Part shown: positions 51,582-59,878 of the stretch, piece by piece
How the letters are laid out: every line of letters starts with the position of its first letter
How positions within the stretch are numbered: position 1 is the first letter of the stretch
Assembly (NCBI RefSeq): GCF_000688235.1
Contig: NZ_JHYO01000016.1
Location: 37,179 to 101,178, forward strand
DNA from: Terasakiella pusilla DSM 6293
GTDB lineage: Bacteria > Pseudomonadota > Alphaproteobacteria > Rhodospirillales > Terasakiellaceae
Reading direction: 5' to 3'
Length of the DNA: 64,000 nucleotides
Made by a program: the position numbers and the translations under genes
The notes under the pieces: model-generated
Database searches by the model: none
The model's input: only the letters and a program-made list of their open reading frames with translations
What the model was told of the DNA's origin: nothing

Positions 51582-52613
51582 ATGCATATTACCATCATCG
51601 ATGACTCAATCGCGTATGACGGCAACAGCCCGAAGACACAGCCCATGGGCGGGACGGAAAAAGCGGTTGCAAGCCTTGGGCCTGCCTTGGTGCGACGCGG
51701 GCATGATGTGTGTGTGGTCAACCGGATCCAACAGGCAACGGTGATTGAAGGCGTATCCTGGGTGCCGTTTGATGCACCGCGCCCACCGGAGACCGATGCG
51801 GTGATCTGTATCAAAAAGCCGGCCTTGCTGGATGAATTCCCCGATGTGGAACATAAACTGTTGTGGCTGGCAACCCCTGCAAAGATCCTCAATAAGCCGG
51901 TTCATCAGGCGTTGATGGAAAAACATAATCCCATCGTGGTCTTTATGGGCGATACTCACTTTAGAACGTGGGAGCCGTGGAAGTATTTTCGAAAAGGCAT
52001 CGTCACACCGGGCGTGCGCCCCGAATATCTGACAGAGGCTGAATATAGCCCTGAAAAACCACCGCGCGTGATCGTGACCACAAATCCTTTGCACGGTCTG
52101 GATCAGGTGCTGGATTTATGGGCGGATCAGATTTTGCCGCAAGTGGATGGGGAAGCGAGCCTGCATATTTATTCTGCCAGCTTCTTTAAAGCGCAAGGCG
52201 GTTTTGTGCTGCCAGAAAAGCTTCAGCCGATCTTTAAAAAAGTTCAGGCCATGGGCAGCAAAAACGTGATCGTTCACCGCCCCGGCTCCGACCTTGAAAT
52301 GGCGATGGCGTACCGTCATGCGGCCTGCCACCTTTATCCCGGGGTGGAAACGGAGATGTATTGCTCCACATTGGCGGAAACGCAGGCGATTGGTCTGCCC
52401 TGTGTCGCGCGTCCCGTCGGGGCGTGTTCAGAGCGGGTGAAGAACGGTCAAACAGGCTTCCTTGTGCCGGATATGGATAGTATGGCGAATGTCACGGTTC
52501 ATCTGTTGACCAAATCAGCCTCGCGCGAAAATATGAGCCGGGATTGCCGTATGATGCAGCGCGCCCGCACATGGGATGTGGCGGCTGCGGAATTTGAGGC
52601 CTTGCTCGGATGA
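51582..52613 (+). CDS. Glycosyltransferase (group 1 / GT4-like), 343 aa
   Basis: A 343-residue GT-B glycosyltransferase. The N-terminus (MHITIIDDSIAYDG...MGGTEKAVASLGPALVRRGHDVCVVN) has the usual GG-turn. The C-terminal donor site carries HRPGSDLEMAMAYRHAACHLYPGVETEMYCSTLAETQAIGLPCVARPVGACSERV, with the E..CxTLAEAQA pattern. Together with the three following genes it forms an envelope-sugar (probably LPS core) cluster. Its overall order is closely paralogous to the protein at 53362. Confidence 0.85.
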   Translation: MHITIIDDSIAYDGNSPKTQPMGGTEKAVASLGPALVRRGHDVCVVNRIQQATVIEGVSWVPFDAPRPPETDAVICIKKPALLDEFPDVEHKLLWLATPAKILNKPVHQALMEKHNPIVVFMGDTHFRTWEPWKYFRKGIVTPGVRPEYLTEAEYSPEKPPRVIVTTNPLHGLDQVLDLWADQILPQVDGEASLHIYSASFFKAQGGFVLPEKLQPIFKKVQAMGSKNVIVHRPGSDLEMAMAYRHAACHLYPGVETEMYCSTLAETQAIGLPCVARPVGACSERVKNGQTGFLVPDMDSMANVTVHLLTKSASRENMSRDCRMMQRARTWDVAAAEFEALLG

Positions 52614-53359
52614 AACTGTCAGCCCTGATCACCGCCCACAATGAAGAAGACCGCCTCGCGGCCTGCTTGGAAACCCTTGGTTTTGCAGACGAGATCGTGG
52701 TCGTGTGCGACAAATGCACGGACCGTACCGAGGAAATTGCCAAGCAATATACCGATCAGGTGTATGTCGGGGCGTGGGCCTTGGAAGGGGAGCGTCGCAA
52801 CACCGCCATTTCCTATTGTCGCGGGGAGTGGGTGTTTGAAATTGATGCCGACGAACATATGACACCGGAACTGGCAGAAGAAATTCGCCGCACTATTGAG
52901 ACGACGACCTTTGATTGGCATGAGGTGCTGGTCGATAATTATGTGGGTGACCGATTGGTGCGCCATGGCTGGGGGGCGTCTTTTGGCAAGGCGGCATATC
53001 CGGGCCTGTTTAAAAAAGGCGTTAAGGAATGGGGGCCAGAACGGCTCCATCCTTCGCTTAAATGGTCCGGTGAGAAAGGTCCGATGTTGAAGGGACGCAT
53101 TAAACATTATGTGGATCGCAATATCTCCGACATGATCCGGCGGCTGGATAGTTATTCCACCGCACGGGCCAAAGATTTGCGCGAAAGTGGCAAGCTGGGA
53201 AGTTTTGCAAATAACCTAAGAAGGCTTTTCTCTCGCTTCTTCAAGTGCTATGTGTCACGCAAGGGATATAAAGAAGGGGGCTATGGCTTCTTGATTGCCT
53301 TGTTTGCTGGTCTATATCCGTTATTGTCCTACCTGAAAGCGACCTTAGAGAAAGAATAA
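52610..53359 (+). CDS. Family-2 glycosyltransferase, WaaE/KdtX-like (249 aa)
   Basis: A 249-residue GT-A family-2 enzyme. The N-terminus ALITAHNEEDRLAACLETLGFADEIVVVCDKCTDRTEEIAK contains the NEE motif and the donor loop; the DxD-type sequence is FEIDADEHMTPEL. The GERLHPSLKWSG-like LHPSLK stretch is typical of the WaaE/KdtX group, which add a glucose to the LPS inner core. It overlaps the upstream gene by 4 bases (ATGA). Predicted sugar is unproven. Confidence 0.85.
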   Translation: MKLSALITAHNEEDRLAACLETLGFADEIVVVCDKCTDRTEEIAKQYTDQVYVGAWALEGERRNTAISYCRGEWVFEIDADEHMTPELAEEIRRTIETTTFDWHEVLVDNYVGDRLVRHGWGASFGKAAYPGLFKKGVKEWGPERLHPSLKWSGEKGPMLKGRIKHYVDRNISDMIRRLDSYSTARAKDLRESGKLGSFANNLRRLFSRFFKCYVSRKGYKEGGYGFLIALFAGLYPLLSYLKATLEKE

Positions 53360-53361
53360 AA

Positions 53362-54393
53362 ATGGCGCGTATCGTATTTGCCGACGACGGCATCGAGTTT
53401 GATGGAAAAACATTGGAAGAACGCGCCCTTGGGGGGGTGGAATCTTCGGTTATCCTGATGATGGAAGAATTTGCCAAACGTGGACACGAAGTGTTGGTGC
53501 GCAACAAATGTAAAGCCCCTATGGTCTATAAAGGGGTTGATTGGGCACCCATCGATCAAGGCATGCCAAACGAAGCGGACTTATATATCGCAAACCGGGG
53601 CGATAAACTGATCGATTTGATGCCGAACGCTAAAAAGACAGTGTTTTGGACGCACAACCCGTGTCGATATATGGTTAAGTGGCGCTATATCAAAAAGTTT
53701 TGGAAAGTGCGCCCGACGATTGTGTTTATTGGTGACTATCATGCGCGCACCTTGCCGTCTTGGATCCCGGATGGCGGGCGCAAGGTGATCCCCTATGGTA
53801 TCCCCGATATGTTTCGTCATGCAACCGAGCGCACGGAAATTTCGAAGCCGCGTGCGGTCTTTACCTCCAACCCGTTGCGCGGTCTAAACTGGTTGCTGGA
53901 TTTGTGGGAACGCGACATTCGCCCCAATGCACCTGAAGCCGAACTGCACGTGTTTGGTGGCCCTAGTGTTTACGGCGCAGTTGGCGCGGATAAAGCCAAA
54001 TTGATGGAAGAAATTTTCATCCGCGCAGAGGGCATGGCTGAGCTTGGTGTGGTTTTGCGTGGTCCAGCCACCAAGACCCAGTTGATTGACGAACTGCAAC
54101 AGGCGCGCCTGATGTGCTATCGTGGGGATATCAACGAAACCTATTGTCTGGCGGTGGCTGAAGCGCAAGCGTTGGGTACGCCGACGGTAGTGCAGGATTT
54201 AGGGTCAATGGCAGAACGGGTCGTGGATGGTAAAACCGGTGTGGTTGCCAAGGATGATGCCGCCTTTGCCCAAGGGGCCGTTAAATTACTGACGGATGAG
54301 GCCCATTGGTTTGAACAACATAGAAATTGCCTGAAAACCCAGCGGTCCTGGGGATGGGAACAAGCCTGTGCGGCTTTTGAGGAATTGATCTAA
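53362..54393 (+). CDS. Glycosyltransferase (group 1 / GT4-like), 343 aa, paralogue
   Basis: A 343-residue GT-B glycosyltransferase, the same length as the gene at 51582 and clearly related: MARIVFADDGIEFDGK...LGGVESSVILMMEEFAKRGHEVLVRN versus the parallel opening there, and later GDINETYCLAVAEAQALGTPTVVQDLGSMAERVVDGKTG. The two probably arose by duplication. It is 2 bases after the family-2 enzyme. Predicted role: transfer of one sugar in core or surface polysaccharide. Confidence 0.85.
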   Translation: MARIVFADDGIEFDGKTLEERALGGVESSVILMMEEFAKRGHEVLVRNKCKAPMVYKGVDWAPIDQGMPNEADLYIANRGDKLIDLMPNAKKTVFWTHNPCRYMVKWRYIKKFWKVRPTIVFIGDYHARTLPSWIPDGGRKVIPYGIPDMFRHATERTEISKPRAVFTSNPLRGLNWLLDLWERDIRPNAPEAELHVFGGPSVYGAVGADKAKLMEEIFIRAEGMAELGVVLRGPATKTQLIDELQQARLMCYRGDINETYCLAVAEAQALGTPTVVQDLGSMAERVVDGKTGVVAKDDAAFAQGAVKLLTDEAHWFEQHRNCLKTQRSWGWEQACAAFEELI

Positions 54394-55430
54394 TGCGTAT
54401 CCTTCAAACTATGGCAGGGGCCGAATTTGGCGGCGCCGAAGCTTTTTTTACTCGTTTGGCCATTGCGTTGCAGAAGACGGATGTTGAACAAAAAGTCATT
54501 ATCCGTGAAGACCGTGGGCGCAGCCGTATCTTACGCGCGGGCGGTGTAGAACCTGTCCAATTGCCGTTTGGCGGCGCGTTTGATTTTCGCACCAAAATGG
54601 CGATCAAGGGCGAGATCCGACGGTTTAAACCCGATGTGGTGTTGACATGGATGAACCGCGCAACCAAAAAAACACCGGCAGGTCGCGGCAAATTTGTCAA
54701 AGTGGCCCGCCTTGGTGGGTACTATGACCTTAAATATTACAAAAACTGTGACCATTTGATCGGCAATACGCAAGATATCGTCGACTATCTGGTCAAAGAA
54801 GGCTGGCCCGCTGATCGCGCGCATTATTTGCCAAACTTTGTAACGTCTGAACGCGCGGAGCCGGTTTCGCGTATGGATTTATCAACGCCGGAAGATGCGC
54901 CTTTGTTGCTGTCCATGGGGCGTTTGCATGAAAATAAGGCGTTTGATACGCTGCTGCGTGCCTTGGCCCGTGTGCCGAATGTCTATTTGTGGCTGGCAGG
55001 CGAAGGCCCGTTGCGCCGCCAGTTAGAAAGTCTGGCCGAAGAACTGGGCATTCGCCCCCGCGTGCGTTTTTTGGGCTGGCGCGAAGATACGGCGGCTTTG
55101 TTTGCAGCAAGTGATGTCTACATCTGCCCATCGCGTCACGAGCCCTTGGGCAATGTGGTGCTGGAAGGCTGGGCGCAGGGGCGTCCGGTCATTGCCGCCG
55201 ATAGCTTGGGGCCGGGGACGTTGATTGACCATGGTAAAAATGGCGTCTTATGTCCGGTAGATGATGACCGCGCCATGGGAGATGCGATCAAGTGGGTCTT
55301 TAGTGACGAAAGCTTTGCGCATCAACTGGCCACCAAAGGCTGGGAGACTTATCAACAGAACTTTACCGAAAAAGTGGTTGTTGAAAAGTATCTTGAGTTT
55401 TTTGACAAAGTGACAAAAAGTAACACATAA
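54393..55430 (+). CDS. Family-4 glycosyltransferase (345 aa)
   Basis: A 345-residue GT4 enzyme. N-terminus MRILQTMAGAEFGGAEAFFTRLAIAL, donor site LLSMGRLHENKAFDTLLRAL then RVRFLGWREDTAALFAASDVYICPSRHEPLGNVVLEGWAQGRPVIAADSLGPGTLI (the E-P-L-G-N-V-x-L-E motif). It shares one base (A) with the preceding stop. Together with the earlier three it ends the envelope-sugar gene set. Confidence 0.9.
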   Translation: MRILQTMAGAEFGGAEAFFTRLAIALQKTDVEQKVIIREDRGRSRILRAGGVEPVQLPFGGAFDFRTKMAIKGEIRRFKPDVVLTWMNRATKKTPAGRGKFVKVARLGGYYDLKYYKNCDHLIGNTQDIVDYLVKEGWPADRAHYLPNFVTSERAEPVSRMDLSTPEDAPLLLSMGRLHENKAFDTLLRALARVPNVYLWLAGEGPLRRQLESLAEELGIRPRVRFLGWREDTAALFAASDVYICPSRHEPLGNVVLEGWAQGRPVIAADSLGPGTLIDHGKNGVLCPVDDDRAMGDAIKWVFSDESFAHQLATKGWETYQQNFTEKVVVEKYLEFFDKVTKSNT

Positions 55431-55478
55431 AAGAACTGTTGCACGTTCAACCGATTAAAGACCGAAAAGGCGAAAAAT

Positions 55479-57239
55479 ATGTGCGGTATTGCAGGTTTGA
55501 TGACGATCGATGGCACGTCCCCTAGTGATGAAGTGCTGGATGCCTTTGCCCGTTGTCTTGCCCACCGTGGCCCGGATGGTCAGGGGCGTTTTCGCGATAA
55601 AAATGTGGCGTTGGTGCAAACCCGTTTGGCCATCATCGATCTGGAAACAGGCGATCAGCCGATTGTCGGGCCAGACGGCAATGTGATCAGTGCAAACGGC
55701 GAAATCTATAACTTTGTCGAGTTGCGCGCGGCTTTGCCTGATGTCGCCATGAAAACGGCGTCAGATTGCGAACCGCCCCTGCATTTATATGGGCGCAAAG
55801 GCTTGGCCTTTGTGGATGACCTGCGCGGCATGTTTGCGATTTCTATTTATGATGCGGAACGCGGGCGTCTGGTGCTCAGCCGTGACCCGTTTGGGATCAA
55901 GCCGCTTTATTATGCGGAAACCCAACGCGGCTTTGCCTTCGCCTCAGAACCTCAAGCCCTGATCGGGGCTGGACTGGTCAAGCCGGTGGTGCGCGATACG
56001 GCGCGCGATGCGTTTTTGCAGCTGCAATTTTCAACGGGGCGTAAAACGATCTACAAAGGGATCAAGCGGGTCTTACCGGGGGAAACTTTGGTGATTGAAC
56101 GCGGCCTGATCGTTGAACATCACATGAAATATGCGCTAGAGGGGCGCAAGTCCCGTTCTATCGGTGAAGATCAAGCCATGAAGGAACTGGAAGAGGCGCT
56201 GAAGGACAGTGTGAAAGTTCATCAGCGTGCCGATGTGCCTTATGGTCTGTTTTTGTCCGGCGGGATTGATTCTTCTGCGCTGCTGTCCTTGATGGCGGAA
56301 CTGAATGATAATCCGATCAAGGCCTTTACCGCGGGCTTCAGTGGTACGGATGTGCATGACGAACGCGAACATGCGCGCATGCTGGCAAAGAAAGTGGGCG
56401 CAGATCATACGGAAGTCGATTTTAATGAGCAGGACTTCCTGAACCTGCTCCCCCAAATTGCGGAAGCTATTGACGATCCTGTCGCGGATTATGCGGTGCT
56501 GCCGACTTTTAAGCTGGCGCGTGAAGCGAAAAAAGACGTTAAGGTCGTCTTAAGTGGAGAAGGCGCGGATGAACTGTTGGGCGGGTACGGGCGCTATCGG
56601 GCTTATTGTCGCCCTTGGCCGTTGCGCAAAGCAATTCGTGCGACCGGGACGTTTGATGGGTTGGGTGTCTTTAAAGGCAATATCTGTAAAGATTGGCACA
56701 AAGGCATCGCGAATGCGGAAAAGCTCGTCAAAAAGTTTCCGTGGTCCCGCCTGCAACGCGCACAAGCCATTGATTGTATCGACTGGCTGCCCCATGATTT
56801 GTTGATCAAACTCGATCGTTGCCTGATGGCAAACGGGGTGGAAGGACGCACGCCGTTTTTGGATCCGATAGTGGCGGATGCAGCCTTTTATTTGCCGGAT
56901 AACATGAAGATTAAAAACAAGCTGGGCAAATCCCTGTTGCGTCAATGGTTGAACCGACGTTTGCCGGAAGCCAAGCCCTTTTCCAAGAAGCGCGGTTTTA
57001 CCGTACCGGTGGGGCATTGGATCAATCGTCATGGTGATCAACTGGGCGCATTGGTTGCTGATCAGCCCGCGATTGCGGAAATTTGTGACAAAAATGCCGT
57101 TGTCACCCTATTTAAAAACGAAGGTAAAGAAGAAGGGTTCGCGGCATGGACCTTGTTATTTTATGCTTTGTGGCATCAACGCCATATCCTTCAATTCAAG
57201 TGCGATGGCGATGTGTTTGACGCGCTATCTCAACGCTAA
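55479..57239 (+). CDS. asnB: Asparagine synthase (glutamine-hydrolysing)
   Basis: A 586-residue enzyme that makes asparagine from aspartate using glutamine and ATP, or a related amidotransferase in surface-polysaccharide clusters. The glutaminase domain begins MCGIAGLM, with Cys2 as nucleophile, and has LAHRGPDGQG and LVQTRLAIIDLETGDQPI. The synthetase domain has the PP-loop LFLSGGIDSSALL and GEGADELLGGYGRYR. Its place right after glycosyltransferases suggests an amidation step on envelope sugars is possible. Confidence 0.88.
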   Translation: MCGIAGLMTIDGTSPSDEVLDAFARCLAHRGPDGQGRFRDKNVALVQTRLAIIDLETGDQPIVGPDGNVISANGEIYNFVELRAALPDVAMKTASDCEPPLHLYGRKGLAFVDDLRGMFAISIYDAERGRLVLSRDPFGIKPLYYAETQRGFAFASEPQALIGAGLVKPVVRDTARDAFLQLQFSTGRKTIYKGIKRVLPGETLVIERGLIVEHHMKYALEGRKSRSIGEDQAMKELEEALKDSVKVHQRADVPYGLFLSGGIDSSALLSLMAELNDNPIKAFTAGFSGTDVHDEREHARMLAKKVGADHTEVDFNEQDFLNLLPQIAEAIDDPVADYAVLPTFKLAREAKKDVKVVLSGEGADELLGGYGRYRAYCRPWPLRKAIRATGTFDGLGVFKGNICKDWHKGIANAEKLVKKFPWSRLQRAQAIDCIDWLPHDLLIKLDRCLMANGVEGRTPFLDPIVADAAFYLPDNMKIKNKLGKSLLRQWLNRRLPEAKPFSKKRGFTVPVGHWINRHGDQLGALVADQPAIAEICDKNAVVTLFKNEGKEEGFAAWTLLFYALWHQRHILQFKCDGDVFDALSQR

Positions 57240-57251
57240 GGAGACTGCACA

Positions 57252-58571
57252 ATGTACGATATGATCCTCAAAGGCGGCACCTGCGCGACACTCGCGGGTA
57301 TTGTCAAAACCGATGTTGCGATCAAGGACGGTAAAATCGCCGAAATCGGGGATATTGATCCATCCAAGGCCGAACAGGTGATGGATGTGACAGGTCTGCA
57401 TGTCTTGCCGGGCGTGATCGACAGCCAAGTGCATTTCCGCGAGCCGGGTCTGGAACATAAAGAAGATTTGGCAACGGGTACAGCAGGTGCGGCCTTGGGC
57501 GGCGTGACAGCCGTCTTTGAAATGCCGAACACCAAACCGTCAACCATCACCGCAAAAGATATGGCGGACAAATGCCGCCGTGCGAAAAACCGTGTCTGGA
57601 CTGATATCGCCTTCTTTATCGGGGCGGCGGCGGAAAATGCCGAGAATTTGCATATTCTGGAACGCGAACAAGGCGTCAGCGGCGTTAAAATCTTTATGGG
57701 AAGCTCCACCGGCAGCTTGCTGGTGAAAGATGATGCGACCCTCGCAAGCGTACTCTCCAACGGCACACGCCGCGTGGCGGTCCATTGCGAAGATGAAGAC
57801 CGTTTGGAAGAACGTTTTGCGCTGGTGAAAGACGGCGCGCCTGTGCGCATGCACGCTGTATGGCGCGATGAGCAAACCGCATTCCTTGCCACCCAGCGTA
57901 TCCTGCGTATTGCTAAAGGGGTGAAACGTCGTATCCATGTGCTGCACGTCACGACTGCTGAGGAAATGGAACTTCTGCCGCAATATAAAGACATTGCAAC
58001 CGTGGAAGTCACACCGCAGCACTTGACCTTGAATGACGAAGCTTATGAAACATTGGGCACCAAAGCGCAAATGAACCCGCCGATCCGCGCGCAGCGCCAT
58101 GTGGATGCGTTGTGGAATGCGATCAATCAGGGCGTTGTTGATTGTATCGGGTCCGACCACGCCCCGCATACATTGGAAGAAAAGGCCGCTGAGTACCCGA
58201 AAAGCCCATCCGGCATGACAGGTGTGCAGACGCTGGTGCCGATTATGTTGAACCATGTGAACAACGGTAAATTGACGCTGGAACGCTTCGTCGATCTGAC
58301 AAGTGCAGGGCCGTGCCGTATTTATAACGTGGCGGCAAAAGGCCGGATCGCTAAAGGCTATGATGCGGACTTCACCATTGTGGACATGAAGGCGGAACGC
58401 ACGATCACCGATAACTGGATTGCGTCACGTTGTGGCTGGACCCCTTATGACGGCATGAAGGTCAAAGGCTGGCCAATCAGCACCATCGTGCGTGGTAATG
58501 TGGTCATGCATGATGACCAGTTGATTGGGGATCCTGTGGGTGAGGCCGTTCGTTTCGCAGAATGTCTGTGA
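57252..58571 (+). CDS. Dihydroorotase-like amidohydrolase with altered HxH motif
   Basis: A 439-residue amidohydrolase of the class I dihydroorotase/allantoinase family. The zinc site is partly intact: carboxylysine position VKIFMGSS, AVHCEDE (His), IHVLHVTT (His) and DCIGSDHAPHT (Asp). The first motif, normally DxHxHxRxPG, reads DSQVHFREPG, so the first His is Gln59 (second His61 kept). This variant is shared by a subgroup I have seen in alphaproteobacteria, so it may have another substrate than dihydroorotate. It begins 12 bases after asnB, suggesting one operon. A canonical pyrC must be elsewhere if pyrimidine synthesis is intact. Confidence 0.75.
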   Translation: MYDMILKGGTCATLAGIVKTDVAIKDGKIAEIGDIDPSKAEQVMDVTGLHVLPGVIDSQVHFREPGLEHKEDLATGTAGAALGGVTAVFEMPNTKPSTITAKDMADKCRRAKNRVWTDIAFFIGAAAENAENLHILEREQGVSGVKIFMGSSTGSLLVKDDATLASVLSNGTRRVAVHCEDEDRLEERFALVKDGAPVRMHAVWRDEQTAFLATQRILRIAKGVKRRIHVLHVTTAEEMELLPQYKDIATVEVTPQHLTLNDEAYETLGTKAQMNPPIRAQRHVDALWNAINQGVVDCIGSDHAPHTLEEKAAEYPKSPSGMTGVQTLVPIMLNHVNNGKLTLERFVDLTSAGPCRIYNVAAKGRIAKGYDADFTIVDMKAERTITDNWIASRCGWTPYDGMKVKGWPISTIVRGNVVMHDDQLIGDPVGEAVRFAECL

Positions 58572-58578
58572 GGTCGAG

Positions 58579-59145
58579 ATGTCCGCATCCAAATCCCATA
58601 TGGAAGACCCCACTTATGAAGGCAGACGGGTAAGAAAGGGCCGGCGCATCTTTAATGAAGGTGAGGCCGGTGACTTTGCCTACATCGTTGAAACCGGCAT
58701 GATCGGTATTTACAAAACAATCCAAGGGAGCGAGGTTGAGATCACGACCCTTAACCCTGGCGAGATATTTGGCGAAATTGCGGTGCTTGACGGGCAGGAG
58801 CGGTTGGCTTCTGCCATTGCCTTGGAAGATTCAACACTGATCGTGGTGGCGCCAGAGGTGTTGGAAAGCCGCATCAACGGGGCAGATAAATTTGTCAAAA
58901 CCTTGTTGTCCATCTTTATGACGAACCTGCGGGAAACCCACGATACCTATCGAAATCCGGCCCATAGTTTTGATGGACATATCAAATCTATCGAGCGACA
59001 TTCCCATACCATGGGGGATTTGGCCCTTCTGACCCATATTAACGGGTTTAATGAAGAAGCCTCGCCCTATCTGGTGAATATTCGTGATAACTGTGCTAAA
59101 CTCTATCAGGTATCGAAAAAATATCGGACCAAGCTGTCAGATTAG
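58579..59145 (+). CDS. Cyclic nucleotide-binding domain protein (188 aa)
   Basis: A 188-residue protein starting at ATG 58579 (a longer frame to 58525 overlaps the upstream gene). Residues about 15-120 form a CRP/CAP-type cyclic-nucleotide domain: RIFNEGEAGDFAYIVETGMIGIYKT...ITTLNPGEIFGEIAVLDGQERLASAIALEDSTLIVV, with the GEI phosphate-binding cassette. No winged-helix DNA-binding domain follows; the remaining 70 residues are helical. So it is probably a signalling module, not a transcription factor. Confidence 0.85.
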   Translation: MSASKSHMEDPTYEGRRVRKGRRIFNEGEAGDFAYIVETGMIGIYKTIQGSEVEITTLNPGEIFGEIAVLDGQERLASAIALEDSTLIVVAPEVLESRINGADKFVKTLLSIFMTNLRETHDTYRNPAHSFDGHIKSIERHSHTMGDLALLTHINGFNEEASPYLVNIRDNCAKLYQVSKKYRTKLSD

Positions 59146-59181
59146 ACGGTTTGTTAACCTTTTTCGCATTAAATTGGCAGT

Positions 59182-59209
59182 GTCGGATATGTGACTCCAT
59201 ATATCCGAC
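59182..59209. other. Hairpin between the cyclic-nucleotide protein and fliN
   Basis: GTCGGATAT and ATATCCGAC form a 9-bp perfect stem with a 10-base loop. A weak T-run follows, so it may be a poor terminator or an mRNA element. Confidence 0.45.
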
Positions 59210-59237
59210 CTTTGTATCGTAAAGTTAAGAGGCGCTT

Positions 59238-59678
59238 ATGGCGGACGATGAAGACGATGATGATCTCTCCGTAGATTGGGGAGCTGCACTTGCAGAAGAT
59301 CACAACGCACCGTCTTTGGATGACGATTTAGACATGGCTGCGGCCCTTGCCGATATTGAGGCAGAGGAAGCGGCAAAGTCTTCTGCGCCCAAAAGTGACG
59401 AGATGTCCCTTGGGGATGCGCTCGGACTTGGGGGTGATCTGGAAGCGGTCTATGATGTCGAAATCAACGTTCGTGCTGTCTTGGGGATGTCCGTCATGCC
59501 CATGAGCCAGATCCTGAAACTGGGCCGTGGCGCGGTTGTGGAACTGGACCGTGGTGTCGGGGACCCGATCGATGTCTTTTCTTCGGATCAAAAAATTGCC
59601 GATGGGGAAGTTGTCGTGGTGGAAGACAAGCTAGCCGTAAGCATCGGTAATATCATGAGGTCGAAGCGAAGCCGATGA
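59238..59678 (+). CDS. fliN: Flagellar motor switch protein FliN
   Basis: A 146-residue FliN. An acidic N-terminal region (about 1-65) is followed by the SpoA/FliN domain: AVYDVEINVRAVLGMSVMPMSQILKLGRGAVVELDRGVGDPIDVFSSDQKIADGEVVVVEDKLAVSIGNIM. This is the classic FliN sequence; it is part of the C-ring that sets rotation direction. No other flagellar gene is near it, so it lies apart from the main flagellar operon. The ATG has AAGAGGCG about 8 bases upstream. Confidence 0.92.
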   Translation: MADDEDDDDLSVDWGAALAEDHNAPSLDDDLDMAAALADIEAEEAAKSSAPKSDEMSLGDALGLGGDLEAVYDVEINVRAVLGMSVMPMSQILKLGRGAVVELDRGVGDPIDVFSSDQKIADGEVVVVEDKLAVSIGNIMRSKRSR

Positions 59679-59878
59679 AAAGCGAGACAGATATCTATAA
59701 AACAGCCAATCAGGTTATCGAAAAATTTGGCGAGGAAGCTGCGTTATATGCAGCCATCCGGGGGGATGAATTTCAGCGTTTGGGTAATCAGGAAGGTGAA
59801 GTCCTGTGGCGCCGCATTACCCGCGCTGTTGAAGTTTTGCAAACCAAAGAACGTCCGCATTCCGCCGTTTTGCACTAA
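59675..59878 (+). CDS. Small conserved protein (67 aa), fliN-coupled
   Basis: A 67-residue alpha-helical protein ([56 protein letters not shown]), similar in style to small alphaproteobacterial proteins of the DUF6961 type. It overlaps the fliN stop by 4 bases (ATGA) and its end overlaps the kinase gene by 4 bases on the other strand. Function unknown. Confidence 0.7.
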   Translation: MKSETDIYKTANQVIEKFGEEAALYAAIRGDEFQRLGNQEGEVLWRRITRAVEVLQTKERPHSAVLH

